This document shows positions 1-8,797 of a stretch of DNA of 64,000 nt, in pieces. Position numbers and translations under genes: made by a program. Where the stretch lies: positions 124,001 through 188,000 of the forward strand of contig CAWGTW010000011.1 in assembly GCA_963825565.1 (NCBI GenBank), in the 5' to 3' direction. Position 1 is the first letter of the stretch; each line of letters opens with the position of its first letter. The notes below the pieces were generated by a model. It did not search any database and was not told the origin of the DNA. It saw only the letters and a program-made list of their open reading frames with translations. This DNA comes from JBFGCT01 sp963825565 (GTDB lineage: Bacteria > Actinomycetota > Acidimicrobiia > Acidimicrobiales > Ilumatobacteraceae).

Positions 1-510
1 GTCGACCCGGCGGTCGGTGACGCCGCGGTCAGCGCGGCGATGGCCGAGTTCCCGCAGGCCAACGTGCAGACCAACGCCGAGTTCCGGGCGTCACAGGAGG
101 CGCAGATCAACCAGTTGCTGATCATCATCTCGATGCTGCTCGCGTTCGCGATCGTGATCGCCGTCCTCGGCATCTCGATCACCTTGGCGCTCGGAGTGTT
201 CGAGCGGACCCGGGAGATCGGCCTGCTGCGGGCGGTCGGGATGAACCGGCGCCAGACCCGCCGGTCGGTGCGATGGGAGGCGGTGATCGTGTCGATCTTC
301 GGGGCGCTCGTCGGCATCCTGCTCGGGACGTTCCTCGGCATCGTGCTGTCGCTCGCGGTCCCCGACGACGTGATCGACCAGCTGGCGTTCAACCCGACGA
401 TCATCGTGATGATCCTGATCGGTGCGGTGGTGGCGGGCCTGCTCGCCTCGCTGTACCCGTCGCGCAAGGCCTCGCGCATGAACATCCTCGAGGCGATCAC
501 GACCGAGTGA
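1..510 (+). CDS. FtsX/MacB-type ABC transporter permease, C-terminal part (partial)
   Basis: The reading frame is open from the first base of the window, so the gene begins upstream and only about 169 residues are visible. These contain three hydrophobic segments. A cytoplasmic stretch reads FERTREIGLLRAVGMNRRQ and the end reads YPSRKASRMNILEAI. Both are hallmarks of the C-terminal domain of FtsX/MacB-family permeases, which work with an ATPase in lipoprotein or lipid export or mechanotransmission. The partner ATPase is not in the window. Substrate cannot be inferred. The family assignment is secure; the exact role is not. Confidence 0.88.
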   Translation, partial: VDPAVGDAAVSAAMAEFPQANVQTNAEFRASQEAQINQLLIIISMLLAFAIVIAVLGISITLALGVFERTREIGLLRAVGMNRRQTRRSVRWEAVIVSIFGALVGILLGTFLGIVLSLAVPDDVIDQLAFNPTIIVMILIGAVVAGLLASLYPSRKASRMNILEAITTE

Positions 511-579
511 ACCGTTCACCGGTGAGTCTCGGCGCGCACGGGTCGCGCCGAGACGCACCGGTGGCGATAGAACCGGGGG

Positions 580-981
580 ATGGCGCTCGATGTCGATGAC
601 CTGTCCGAGGAGGTGCTCGCCTTCCTCGGCGAGTACCACCTGGCGACGCTGACGACGCTGCGGCCCGACGGATCGCCGCACGTCGTCGCCGTCGGGTTCA
701 GCTACGACGCCCCGGCGCGGGTGGCGCGGGTGATCACGTGGGACGCGTCGCAGAAGGCGAGGAACGCTGCCCGGATGGAGGCCGCCGGCCAGCGGGCGGC
801 GGTGTGCCAGGTCGACGGCGGTCGGTGGCTCAGCCTGGAGGGTCCGGTACGGCTGGTGTCCGATCCCGAGGGCGTCAGGCCCGGCGTCGAGGGATATGCC
901 GCCCGCTACCGCGAGCCCAAACAGCGCGACGACCGCGTCGTCATCGAGATCGACGTCGACCGCATCCTCGGCCGCGCGTGA
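580..981 (+). CDS. PPOX-class F420/FMN-dependent oxidoreductase family protein
   Basis: This 133-residue protein has the split-barrel flavin-binding fold pattern of the pyridoxamine 5'-phosphate oxidase superfamily. An N-terminal strand reads LATLTTLRPDGSPHVVAVGF, followed by ITWDASQKARNAARM and a WLSLEGPVRLV strand. Length and layout fit the small actinobacterial PPOX proteins (TIGR03618-like) that bind F420 or FMN. Substrate is unknown. The ATG lies 70 nt after the preceding permease gene, with GGGGG just upstream. It could act on biliverdin- or quinone-like compounds, but that is family knowledge only. Confidence 0.8.
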   Translation: MALDVDDLSEEVLAFLGEYHLATLTTLRPDGSPHVVAVGFSYDAPARVARVITWDASQKARNAARMEAAGQRAAVCQVDGGRWLSLEGPVRLVSDPEGVRPGVEGYAARYREPKQRDDRVVIEIDVDRILGRA

Positions 982-991
982 CGCGCGCTGT

Positions 992-1055
992 CCGGTGCCT
1001 GACACCGAACAGGGCACGTGACGGCGAGCGTCGACACCGGGTGTCTGACACCGGG
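992..1055. repeat. Paired TGYCTGACACC palindromic elements
   Basis: Two near-identical short palindromes lie between convergent genes. The first is GGTGCC-T-GACACCGAAC at about 994-1010. The second is GGTGTC-T-GACACC at about 1040-1052. A related pair with GACCCC instead of GACACC occurs at 21624-21679. The shared core and intergenic placement suggest a dispersed repeat family or a small terminator or processing element; no function can be assigned from sequence. Confidence 0.6.
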
Positions 1056-1064
1056 TGTTGACGG

Positions 1065-1949
1065 TTAGCCGGTGCGGCGGTTCCAGGGGAGGTCGGCGAG
1101 GAACCGGGCGGCCGCCGGGTGCGGATCCATCGGGATGTCGTCGGCCGGCTCGGCCTTCGGGTCGTGACGGAGTTGGCAGCCCGGGCACCAGTACAGCAGC
1201 CGGTGGGACTCGCCGACCTTGCGGCTGGCGATCGTCTCACCGCAGCGGTGACACGGCTGGCCGTTGCGACCGTAGACGGCGAGCCCGCCTCGCAGCCCCG
1301 GCGCGGTGATGCGCTGCGCCCGGTGGAGGTTGGCGCGCAGCATCGTCGCCGCGGTGTTCACCACCCGGATCGCGTCGCGCTCGGCGAGCGCACCGACGGG
1401 AGCGAACGGGCTCAGCTCGTCGGCCCACAGCACCTCGCAGCGGTAGACGTTGCCGACCCCGCACATCACCCGCTGGTCGAGCAGCACGTCACCGAGCCGC
1501 GCCGCCTTGTCCGGGTACGAGAGCAGCAGGTTGACGACCAGGCCGAGATCGGTGTCCGGCTTGCACAGATCTGGGCCGAGCCGCCCCATGCCGGGGTGCC
1601 GACGCCGATCCGCGGCGCGGTAGGTCTCGACGACCGGCGCATTGAAGCACACCGCCACCCAGTCCGCGACCTCGATCGCCGCCCGCATCTGGGCGTACGG
1701 CTTCCGCCACTGATCGGTGGCCCGGTAGAGGTGCCACGCGCCGGTCATGCGCATGTGCGTGTGCAGGATCAGCCCGTCGTCCCACAGGATCTCGAGGTGC
1801 TTGCCATGGCTCTCGACCTGCTCGACGACGCGCCCGGCTTGCGGCGAGGGGCCGACGAGCCGTGGGGCGTCGAACCGCACCATCACCTTGCCCGCAAGCG
1901 CGGTACGCAGCGCGCTGGCAGCTCGGTGGATCGTGTCGCCTTCGGGCAT
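1065..1949 (-). CDS. Fpg/Nei family DNA glycosylase (endonuclease VIII-like)
   Basis: The 294-residue protein starts MPEGDTIHRAA, giving the catalytic N-terminal Pro2-Glu3 of Fpg/Nei bifunctional glycosylase/AP lyases that excise oxidised bases. A conserved GKHLEILWDDG segment follows. The helix-two-turn-helix region reads MCGVGNVYRCEVLW. The C-terminal zinc finger is visible as CHRC near residue 245 and CPGC about 21 residues later. Nei (pyrimidine-lesion) type is favoured over Fpg because the start is PEGDT rather than PELPE. The NUDIX gene lies upstream on the same strand, but 84 bp separate them, so co-transcription is possible rather than shown. Confidence 0.92.
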   Translation of the reverse strand: MPEGDTIHRAASALRTALAGKVMVRFDAPRLVGPSPQAGRVVEQVESHGKHLEILWDDGLILHTHMRMTGAWHLYRATDQWRKPYAQMRAAIEVADWVAVCFNAPVVETYRAADRRRHPGMGRLGPDLCKPDTDLGLVVNLLLSYPDKAARLGDVLLDQRVMCGVGNVYRCEVLWADELSPFAPVGALAERDAIRVVNTAATMLRANLHRAQRITAPGLRGGLAVYGRNGQPCHRCGETIASRKVGESHRLLYWCPGCQLRHDPKAEPADDIPMDPHPAAARFLADLPWNRRTG

Positions 1950-2033
1950 CGGGACTCACGATAGGTGGCGCGGCAAACGCGACCGCGGCACTCCGCCGAA
2001 GGATCTCCCGGCCAGGGCTCGATCCGGGCTCGA

Positions 2034-2585
2034 TCAGGGCAGCTTGCCGACGTGGGCCAGCGCCAGCCGGATCAGCCGATCGTGGCCGCCGGTCATCTCC
2101 ATGCGGACCTCGGCGCTGACCGCCTCCTCGGGCGTGTACCAGTCGAGGTCGAGCGCCTCCTGGGTCGGTTGGCACTCGCCCTCGACCGGGACGACGTACG
2201 CCAGGCTCACCGCGTGGTGCCGGGGGTCGTAGAACCCGGAGCGATCCGGGTTCGGGAAGTACTCGACGACGGTGAACGGCGTGGGGTTGGCCGGCACGCG
2301 TGGCAGCGCAAGCGGGCCGAGGTCCTTCTCGCAGTGGCGCATCAGCGCCTCGCGGACACGCTCGCCGAACAGCACCCGCCCGGTGACCACCATCCGGCTG
2401 ATCGAGCCGTCGGCGGCGACGCGCAGCAGCATCCCGACCTTGGTCACGTTGCCGAGCGAGTCGACGCGCACCGGCACGGCGTCGACGTACACGATCGGCA
2501 CGTGCGCCCGGACCAGCTCGAGATCCTCCGGTGACAACCACCCGGTCGCCGTCTGGGTGTCGGAGCCCTCGTTGAAGTCGGTCAC
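2034..2585 (-). CDS. NUDIX hydrolase-like protein, DUF4916 family
   Basis: I take the GTG at 2585 as start, giving MTDFNEGSDTQTATGWLSPE and 183 residues. An open frame extends further upstream to 2870 but is an Arg-rich antisense shadow of the methyltransferase gene. GWLSPEDLELVRAHVPIVYV, VSLAYVVPVEGEC and LDWYTPEEA match the actinobacterial DUF4916 NUDIX-like family. A canonical Nudix box (GX5EX7REUXEEXGU) is not apparent, so hydrolase activity is uncertain. The gene is divergent from the methyltransferase gene at 2663, with a short shared upstream region. Confidence 0.8.
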   Translation of the reverse strand: MTDFNEGSDTQTATGWLSPEDLELVRAHVPIVYVDAVPVRVDSLGNVTKVGMLLRVAADGSISRMVVTGRVLFGERVREALMRHCEKDLGPLALPRVPANPTPFTVVEYFPNPDRSGFYDPRHHAVSLAYVVPVEGECQPTQEALDLDWYTPEEAVSAEVRMEMTGGHDRLIRLALAHVGKLP

Positions 2586-2662
2586 GTTCCCGATGATCGC
2601 ACGTCGGCGGGTCACACGGTCGGACCGACGATCGCTCGCCGCCGGGCTGGCACACTGCAGCG

Positions 2663-3235
2663 ATGGTTTCTGACCGGGCGCGATGGGACGATCGGTACGC
2701 CGGCCACCCCGCACCCGTGCCGACCGTGCCCGAGGCGCTCGCCGGGGCCGACGACCTCGTCGGGCTCGTGCCGGACCGCGGCCGGGCGCTCGACGTCGCC
2801 TGCGGTTCCGGCGGGCAGGCGTGGTGGCTGGCCGCACGAGGGCTGGACGTGGTCGGGTTGGACGTCTCACCGAAGGCGATCGAGCTGCTGCGGGACGCCG
2901 CCGAACGGGCGGGCTGGTCAGCTCGTGTCGACGCCCGCGTCCACGACCTCGACCATGGGCTGCCCGACGGGCTCGGCCGCTTCGACGTCGTGCTGTGCCA
3001 GCGGTTCCGCGACCCGAAGCTCTACCCGGTGCTGATCGACGCGCTCGGGGTGGGAGGCATCGGCATCGTCACCGTGCTGTCAGCGGTCGGCACCGACGGC
3101 GACCCGGGTCCGTTCCACGCGCCGGCGGGCGAGCTGGTGAACGCGTTCACGACGGCGTGCACCGAGGTGCTGGCCGACGCCGAGGCGGACGGCCTCGCCT
3201 CGATCGTGTTCCGGCGAACCGGCCTCCGCCCGTGA
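2663..3235 (+). CDS. Class I SAM-dependent methyltransferase
   Basis: The 190-residue protein contains motif I as DVACGSGGQAWWLAARGLDV (residues about 42-61), the acidic end of strand 2 in VVGLDVSPKAIELL, and a post-I segment RFDVVLCQRF. This is the Rossmann-like SAM-binding fold of TehB-like small methyltransferases. The N-terminal WDDRYAGHPAPVPTVP is typical of tellurite-resistance or thiol methyltransferase relatives. Substrate cannot be predicted. The gene stands alone between the divergent NUDIX gene and the convergent hydrolase. Confidence 0.85.
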   Translation: MVSDRARWDDRYAGHPAPVPTVPEALAGADDLVGLVPDRGRALDVACGSGGQAWWLAARGLDVVGLDVSPKAIELLRDAAERAGWSARVDARVHDLDHGLPDGLGRFDVVLCQRFRDPKLYPVLIDALGVGGIGIVTVLSAVGTDGDPGPFHAPAGELVNAFTTACTEVLADAEADGLASIVFRRTGLRP

Positions 3236-3257
3236 TGCGCGGTCGCTGCGGTTCGCG

Positions 3258-4173
3258 TCAGGCGGGGGTGCCGTAGGACTTCAGCACCTCGCTCAACGGT
3301 TCCTTGGTCAGCAACCCCGCGTTGGTCACCTCGAGGAACTCGAGCAGCACCTCGGAGAACACCTCAGGCGCCTCGACGTGCGGGAAGTGACCGACGCCCT
3401 CGAGGACGACCAGCTGGCTGGTGGCGATCTTGCGGTGCGCTTCGTAGCCGTGCGTCACCGGAATCATCGCCGTCGCTGTCGCCCCACACGATCAGCGTCG
3501 GGACCCGTGCCGCGAGGTACAGCCGGTCGCTCGCGTTGACCGTCTGACCGCCCGGTTCGATCACGCCGCGCATCGTGCGGACGAACGCCCGCCGGTTGGG
3601 TGCGCCGGCCAGCGAGCTGTAGGCCCGCCAGAACTCCCCGAGCCGCGGCGATCGGATGCTGCGGCGGCCGAGCGCCTGCCCGACCCCGGTCGCCCGGTCG
3701 ACGAAGGGCTTGGGGAACCAGAACGGCATGAGGTACTCCGCCCCGGGCAGCGTGAGGACCCGCAGCAACCAGCTCACCTCGCGGCCCAACCCGCCGCTGG
3801 CGACCAGGACGAGCCGGTCGACGAGTTCGGGGTGCTGGTAGGCCAGCTGCATCGCCACCCCGCCTCCGAAGGAATGCCCCACGATGGTGACGCTCGGTAC
3901 ACCGAGCATGGCCAGCAGGTCGCGGAGCCCGCTGGCGAACGCGCCGAGCGAGTAGTCGCCGGTCGGTTTGGCCGACTCGCCGTGCCCGAGCAGGTCGGGA
4001 GCGATGACGTCGTAGCGCTCGGCCAGGGTCGGGATCACGTCGTCCCAGGTCTTGGAGCTCCCCGCCAGGCCGTGGATCAGCAGGACCCGCTCCTTGTTGC
4101 CCTCCCCGGCGCGGCGAAATCCCACGTCATGGCCGTGGATACGCACGTGCTGCAGGGGAGGTCGCTTACCCAT
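3258..4173 (-). pseudogene. Alpha/beta hydrolase, interrupted by a single-base frameshift
   Basis: Frame one runs from ATG 4173 through the oxyanion region LLIHGLAGSSKTW, the nucleophile elbow GHSFGGG (Ser) and the strand before the acid, VPTLIVWGDSD. The rest of the fold, starting IPVTHGYEAHR and containing the catalytic His in VGHFPHVE, continues in another frame from 3467 to 3258. Dropping one G/C around 3468-3472 fuses them into an ordinary hydrolase of about 304 residues. All catalytic elements are present across the two frames. This is either a recent frameshift or a sequencing error; the latter is favoured because similar +1 disruptions occur elsewhere in the window. Confidence 0.8.
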
Positions 4174-4269
4174 GGAGCCAGTATGCGCGATCGGCGACGA
4201 TCGCCGGAAGCCTCGAAGGTCCCTAGATTTCGAGAGTGAGTCTCACAATCGACGACTACGCTGGAGGGC

Positions 4270-5166
4270 TTGGCCGCCGATGCTGCGCTCCCCCGCCCGT
4301 CGGACCGGCCGGATCCGGCCGCTGCCGCGGTGATCGAGGCGCACGGCCTGCGCGTCCGGCGGGGCCGGCACCTCGCCCTCGCCGTCGACGAGCTGCGCAT
4401 CGCGGCCGGGGTGACGGCGCTCGTCGGGAGCAACGGCTCGGGCAAGTCGACGCTGCTCCACACGATCGCCGGCCTGCTCGAGCCCGAGGCCGGGTCGATC
4501 GACGTACTCGGTGGACGCCCGGCCGACGTGCGCGCCCGCGTCGCCTACGTGCTCCAGGCACAGCACGCGTCCGAGCACCTCCTGGTGACGGCACGGGAGG
4601 TCGTCGCACTCGCCCGCGCCGCGGTCCGCGGGCCGTTCTCTCCGCTGCGCGCCGGCGACCGAGCGGCGATCGACCAGGCGATGGCCCGCCTCGAGGTCAC
4701 CGAGCTCGGCCACCGCCACCTCGCGGAGATGTCAGGCGGCGAGCGCCAGCGCGTGTTCGTCGCCCAAGGGCTGGCACAGGGCGCCGACGTGCTGCTGCTC
4801 GACGAACCGATGGCCGGCCTCGACCTCGCCTCCGCGCAGGGGATCGGGCGGGTCATCACCGAAGAGCGCGATGCCGGGCGGACGGTCCTCGTCGCCACCC
4901 ACGACCTCGACCAGGCGGTCCACGCGGACAACGTGGTGCTGCTCAATCGAGCCGTTGTCGCCGCCGGGCGGCCGGAGGACGTGCTCGTCCCCGAGCGGCT
5001 GCGCCAGGCCTACGGTGCGCGCGTCCTCGAACTCGGCGGCGAGCAGATCGCGGTCGACGACGGCGTGCACCACGACGACCACGAGCATCACCACTTCGAG
5101 CACCACGACGTCGAGTCCGACCCCCACCAACCCGTCGCGCCCGAACCGGACGCCCGTCGCCGCTGA
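4270..5166 (+). CDS. Metal-type ABC transporter ATP-binding protein with His-rich tail
   Basis: Walker A is GSNGSGKST, the signature is MSGGERQR, Walker B is VLLLDEP and the switch histidine is in VATHD. The fold resembles zinc/manganese/iron-chelate importer ATPases (ZnuC/MntB-like). The last 40 residues are rich in His/Asp (HHDDHEHHHFEHHD), a likely metal-binding tail. Zinc or manganese import is also suggested by the convergent Fur/Zur-type regulator 40 bp away. No permease or binding protein is nearby, which is unusual. The TTG at 4270 is a poor start. Removing one G at about 4264-4268 would join this frame to a GTG at 4236 that lies just after a TAGATT -10-like box. Confidence 0.85.
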   Translation: MAADAALPRPSDRPDPAAAAVIEAHGLRVRRGRHLALAVDELRIAAGVTALVGSNGSGKSTLLHTIAGLLEPEAGSIDVLGGRPADVRARVAYVLQAQHASEHLLVTAREVVALARAAVRGPFSPLRAGDRAAIDQAMARLEVTELGHRHLAEMSGGERQRVFVAQGLAQGADVLLLDEPMAGLDLASAQGIGRVITEERDAGRTVLVATHDLDQAVHADNVVLLNRAVVAAGRPEDVLVPERLRQAYGARVLELGGEQIAVDDGVHHDDHEHHHFEHHDVESDPHQPVAPEPDARRR

Positions 5167-5205
5167 GCGTCGGCCGGTGCCCGCGTCGCCGATGCCCGGC
5201 GGTTG

Positions 5206-5646
5206 TCAGCGGCAGTCGGCGCAACGCCCGTAGACGTCGATCGTGTGACGGCGGGCGATGAACCCCTCCTCGGGGCCGAGCCGGGAGAACACGCCGTCGA
5301 GGGTCCGCTCCAGACCCGGATCGAGCGTGACGTCGCGCACGAGGCCACACGTCTCGCAGATCAGGTGGTGGTGGTGTTCGGTCAGCTCTTCGGCGAGTTC
5401 GTAGTGGGCGTGGTCGCCGCCGTGCACGAGCCGCCGGATCACGCCGGCCTCCTCCATCAGCGAGAGGTTGCGGTAGGCCGAGCTCTGCGCCAGGTCCGGC
5501 GACAGATCGAGCAGTTCGGGCAGCGTGACCGGGCGGTCGGCCGCGCGCAGGCCGCGAACGATCGCCTTGCGCCCGGACGTGTAGCGCAGTTCGCTCCGGG
5601 CGAGTCGTTCGTTGACCGCACGGTCGAGGTCGGTCGTCAGCGCCAT
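5206..5646 (-). CDS. Fur-family metalloregulator (Zur-like)
   Basis: The 146-residue protein has the Fur winged-helix core (TSGRKAIVRGL, LPELLDLSPDLAQSSAYRNL, LMEEAGVIRRL). The dimerisation domain carries the metal-binding ELTEHHHHLICETCG, and the C-terminal CADC completes a structural Zn(Cys)4 site with CETC. Fur paralogues cannot be separated firmly by sequence. The adjacent ABC ATPase with its His-rich tail makes zinc (Zur) the best guess. A TAGCGT -10-like box lies 9 nt before the ATG, so the transcript may be nearly leaderless. Confidence 0.88.
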   Translation of the reverse strand: MALTTDLDRAVNERLARSELRYTSGRKAIVRGLRAADRPVTLPELLDLSPDLAQSSAYRNLSLMEEAGVIRRLVHGGDHAHYELAEELTEHHHHLICETCGLVRDVTLDPGLERTLDGVFSRLGPEEGFIARRHTIDVYGRCADCR

Positions 5647-5800
5647 CGCGTGATCACGCTATCCGAACGTCCCGGCGGCGGTCGCCGACCTCGGATCCGG
5701 CCTCGGACCGAGAACGATGCGCGAGCACGGTCCGATTCCGAGCCGGCCGTTCGTCGTTCTGGTGAGGCGCGGAAGTACCGCGACGACCAAGGAGGCAACG

Positions 5801-6115
5801 ATGAGCAAGTTCGTGTTCGGTTACCACGGTGGCGGGATGCCGGAGACCCCCGAGCAGGGGGAGCAGATCATGGCCGCGTGGGGCGCGTGGTTCGAGACGC
5901 TCGGCGGTGCGCTGGTCGACGGTGGCAATCCGTTCGGCGAGGCGCGAACGGTCACCGCCGACGGTGTGGTCGGCCAGGGCGGCGGCGCCAACCCGCTGAG
6001 CGGGTACAGCATCGTCGACGCGCCGGACATCGATGCCGCGGTCGCCCACGCCACAGGCTGTCCGATCCTCGCCGCCGGCGGTTCGGTCGAGGTGGCCGAA
6101 GCGCTCGACATGTGA
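5801..6115 (+). CDS. YCII-related domain protein
   Basis: The ATG at 5801 is preceded by a strong AAGGAGG at about 5789-5795, which decides the start against a longer upstream frame. The 104-residue product begins MSKFVFGYHGGGMPETPEQG, then MAAWGAWFETLGGALVDGGN, and ends CPILAAGGSVEVAEALDM. These are typical of the YCII/DGPF ferredoxin-like dimeric alpha-beta barrel family. Such proteins often accompany ECF sigma factors, but none is adjacent here. Enzymatic role is unknown. Confidence 0.85.
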   Translation: MSKFVFGYHGGGMPETPEQGEQIMAAWGAWFETLGGALVDGGNPFGEARTVTADGVVGQGGGANPLSGYSIVDAPDIDAAVAHATGCPILAAGGSVEVAEALDM

Positions 6116-6165
6116 GCGCCGTCCTCGCACGGGGGTGATCGCCGGGTCCCCGATGTCGGGCCGGT

Positions 6166-7197
6166 TCAGCCGGTCGCGAACTCCCGGTCCCACGATCTGA
6201 GGAACTTGGTGAACCGCCGGTGGGCGTACGGGATGAAGCGGATCCGCTGGATCGGCTCCACCGCCAGCGGGAGCGCCGCCATGGCGTACATGTAGTCGGA
6301 CAACAGCAGCGCGCGGCGGGTCTCGGCGAGCAACCGGTCCAGCTCGCCGGCCCGATCCGCTGCGCGCTCGAACTCGACGTTGTCGAGGTAGCAGCCGATC
6401 AACGCGGTGATGTCGTCGTCGGTGAACGCCGGTTCGGCGATGTCGAAGTGCGGCGGGTCGGGCAACCCGTGCACCATGACGGTCTCGGCGAAGAGGTTGG
6501 CGAAGTCGAACGCGACGTGGTTCCGGCACGAGAACTCGAAGTCGAGCAACTTGACCGTACCGTCGTCGAGCACCATCACGTTGCCGTGGTAGGTGTCGTT
6601 GTGGCAGAACACCGGCGGACGATCCGGCAGGCAGCGGAGCACCTTCGCCGCCGTCGCCGCGCTGTAGATCTCGGTGAGCTCGTCGCACAGCACCTGCTCG
6701 TCGGGCGGGAACGCCGACCGTTGCTCGCCGAGCACCGACCTCGCCATCTCCCCCCACTGCACGTGCAGCAACTCGAAGAACGTCGCATCCGGGAGGTCGG
6801 CCGGTTCGAGCTGGTGGAACCGGAAGAGCTGGTCGGCGATCCCCCGCTGGATGCCGCGGTCGACGACATCGGCCGCGGTCAACGCGCGGCCCGAGTAGAA
6901 CTCCTCGATGCGGCACACGTCGTCGTAGTGGTAGCAGCGCGCGGCGAGGCCATGCTCGCCGAGCAGCAGGAACGTCGAGCGTTCGGCGGCGAAGTCCAGG
7001 ATCGCGTTCTCCTTGCCCCCGAGATGGCGGTACAGCACCGAGCGCGGCTCGACCGCCGGCCGGGCGTGGACCCCCATCGTGAACGAGGAGAACCCCTTCG
7101 GCTCGTCGAACTCGACATCATGGAGGGTGAGGCCCTGCCAGCCGGGCAGCGCCGCCCGGCACCGCTCCAGCACCTGTTCACGTACCGCTTCGCGCAC
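6166..7197 (-). CDS. Choline/ethanolamine kinase-like phosphotransferase
   Basis: The catalytic loop is FCHNDTYHGNVM (HND...N) and the metal-binding segment is KLLDFEFSCRNHVAFDFANL. This is the LDFE-YxxxN-x-x-FDxAN pattern of choline/ethanolamine kinases rather than antibiotic phosphotransferases. I chose the GTG at 7197 (343 aa) because residues before it in the longer frame are low-complexity. ATP-dependent phosphorylation of a small amino-alcohol is expected from the family. The gene is divergent from the lipoprotein gene at 7307. Confidence 0.8.
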   Translation of the reverse strand: MREAVREQVLERCRAALPGWQGLTLHDVEFDEPKGFSSFTMGVHARPAVEPRSVLYRHLGGKENAILDFAAERSTFLLLGEHGLAARCYHYDDVCRIEEFYSGRALTAADVVDRGIQRGIADQLFRFHQLEPADLPDATFFELLHVQWGEMARSVLGEQRSAFPPDEQVLCDELTEIYSAATAAKVLRCLPDRPPVFCHNDTYHGNVMVLDDGTVKLLDFEFSCRNHVAFDFANLFAETVMVHGLPDPPHFDIAEPAFTDDDITALIGCYLDNVEFERAADRAGELDRLLAETRRALLLSDYMYAMAALPLAVEPIQRIRFIPYAHRRFTKFLRSWDREFATG

Positions 7198-7306
7198 CCG
7201 ACGATCTTGCCCGCACGCGCCACGCGAACCGAAAAGCCTCGCGATGGCCGCAGGTTCCGCCAGAGTATGAGGAGGCCGCCCACCGGGGCGCCGAAGGGAG
7301 AGCACG

Positions 7307-8746
7307 ATGATGTCGATGACGAGGTGGGTCCCGCTGCTGGCAGCACTCGCCGTGGCCACGGTGGCCTGCGGCGACGGGGGCGGTCACGGCGGCGCACAAG
7401 CCCAGACCGAGGAGGGCGTGCTCGTCGCGGTGGAGGCGGCGACCGAGGGGGCCTTCCGCGGCAACGCCGGAGCGGTCCTCGATTTCCTGAACAAGGAGTG
7501 CCGCGACAGCATCGACGAACAGGAGGTCCGCCAGACGCTGCTCCTCGTCCGGGCGTTCTTCGGCGACGCCTTCGAAGGCTTCGCGCTCGACGACATCGAG
7601 GTCAGGGCCAACGTGGTCAGCTTCGACGAGGACACGGCCCAGGTCGACGTCACCTACGAGGCACCCGACGGCTCCGACCTCGACACGCTCGGCTTCTCCT
7701 CCGAGACGATCACCGTCGTCTACGAGGACGGCAAGTGGGTCGACTCGGGCTGCGACTTCGGCGATACAGGAGCCGCGGAGGCCGACGCCCTCGAGGAGCA
7801 GCTCGCTGCGCTCGGCTATGAGGCAACCCGCGACGACCCGATCCCCCGCGGCGTGGCTGCTCCGGTCGGTGCCGGCTTCGTCGTGTCGGTCGACGCGCTC
7901 GACCCCGACGCGGCGGCTGCACTCGAGGAGTCGGGCGGGTTCATCTCCGATCCCGAACCTGGCACGCAGTTCGTGCTCGTCTCGATGACCGTCGGCTTCG
8001 ACGAACCCGACGAACCCCGCTCGGTGTCCAACCTGAGCGGCCAGATCATCGGCGGGTCGAACAGCGTCGGCATCGACAACTACGGCTGCGGCAGCTTCCC
8101 GACCCAGCTCTCGAACCGGGCGGTCAACCTGTTCGAGGGCGGGGTGGTGAGCGGCGACATGTGCTTCGCTGTGCCCACCGAGGACGTCGGCGGGATGCTG
8201 CTCAGCCTCACCGGCGACTACGGCGACCGCCAGATCATCTTCGACCCGACGGCCGTCGCCGACTCCCCCGTGCCGGTCACCGGCGCGACCGGACCGCAGC
8301 CCGACGCGCGGTTCACCGCTCAGCGCGAGGCGCCCGCCGCCCTCGGGGAGCCGGTCGAGGTCGGCAACGGGTGGACGGTCACCGTCCGCGGGGTCGACTT
8401 CGACGCCACCGACGTGCTCACCGAGGGGGACTCGAACGATCCTCCGCCGTCCGGCTACGTCTACACCCTGGTCGACCTCGAGTTGGCCTACGACGGTGAC
8501 GAGCAGTCCGACTCCGGGTTCTCGGTCGACCTCGACGTCGTCGGCGACTCCAACGTCAGCGGCGACCGCAACTGCGACGTGTTCGACATCCCCGACGAGC
8601 TCGACCGGTTCGCCGACGTATTCAAGGGGGGTGCCGTCTCCGGGAACAAGTGCTTCCTGGTCGCCGAGAGCGACCTCGACTCGCTCGTCATGTTCGCCAG
8701 CGCCGACTTCTTCGGCGACAGCGGGTTCGTGCTCGCCTTGCGATGA
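7307..8746 (+). CDS. Secreted lipoprotein with two DUF4352-like repeats
   Basis: The N-terminus MMSMTRWVPLLAALAVATVAC is a signal peptide with a plausible lipobox Cys at residue 21, followed by a Gly-rich linker. A first globular part (about residues 30-165) resembles an NTF2/DUF4878-type fold, seen only as pattern. Two similar segments then follow. Each carries a beta-rich core and a pair of cysteines in NYGCGSFP...SGDMCFAV and DRNCDVFD...SGNKCFLV. These are typical of DUF4352 immunoglobulin-like domains in Gram-positive lipoproteins. Function is unknown; a surface-exposed location is likely. Confidence 0.72.
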   Translation: MMSMTRWVPLLAALAVATVACGDGGGHGGAQAQTEEGVLVAVEAATEGAFRGNAGAVLDFLNKECRDSIDEQEVRQTLLLVRAFFGDAFEGFALDDIEVRANVVSFDEDTAQVDVTYEAPDGSDLDTLGFSSETITVVYEDGKWVDSGCDFGDTGAAEADALEEQLAALGYEATRDDPIPRGVAAPVGAGFVVSVDALDPDAAAALEESGGFISDPEPGTQFVLVSMTVGFDEPDEPRSVSNLSGQIIGGSNSVGIDNYGCGSFPTQLSNRAVNLFEGGVVSGDMCFAVPTEDVGGMLLSLTGDYGDRQIIFDPTAVADSPVPVTGATGPQPDARFTAQREAPAALGEPVEVGNGWTVTVRGVDFDATDVLTEGDSNDPPPSGYVYTLVDLELAYDGDEQSDSGFSVDLDVVGDSNVSGDRNCDVFDIPDELDRFADVFKGGAVSGNKCFLVAESDLDSLVMFASADFFGDSGFVLALR

Positions 8747-8797
8747 TCCCGCGGTACTGTCGTCGTCTCGGGGCGGTAGAGCGAAGGGGGCCCGGCG

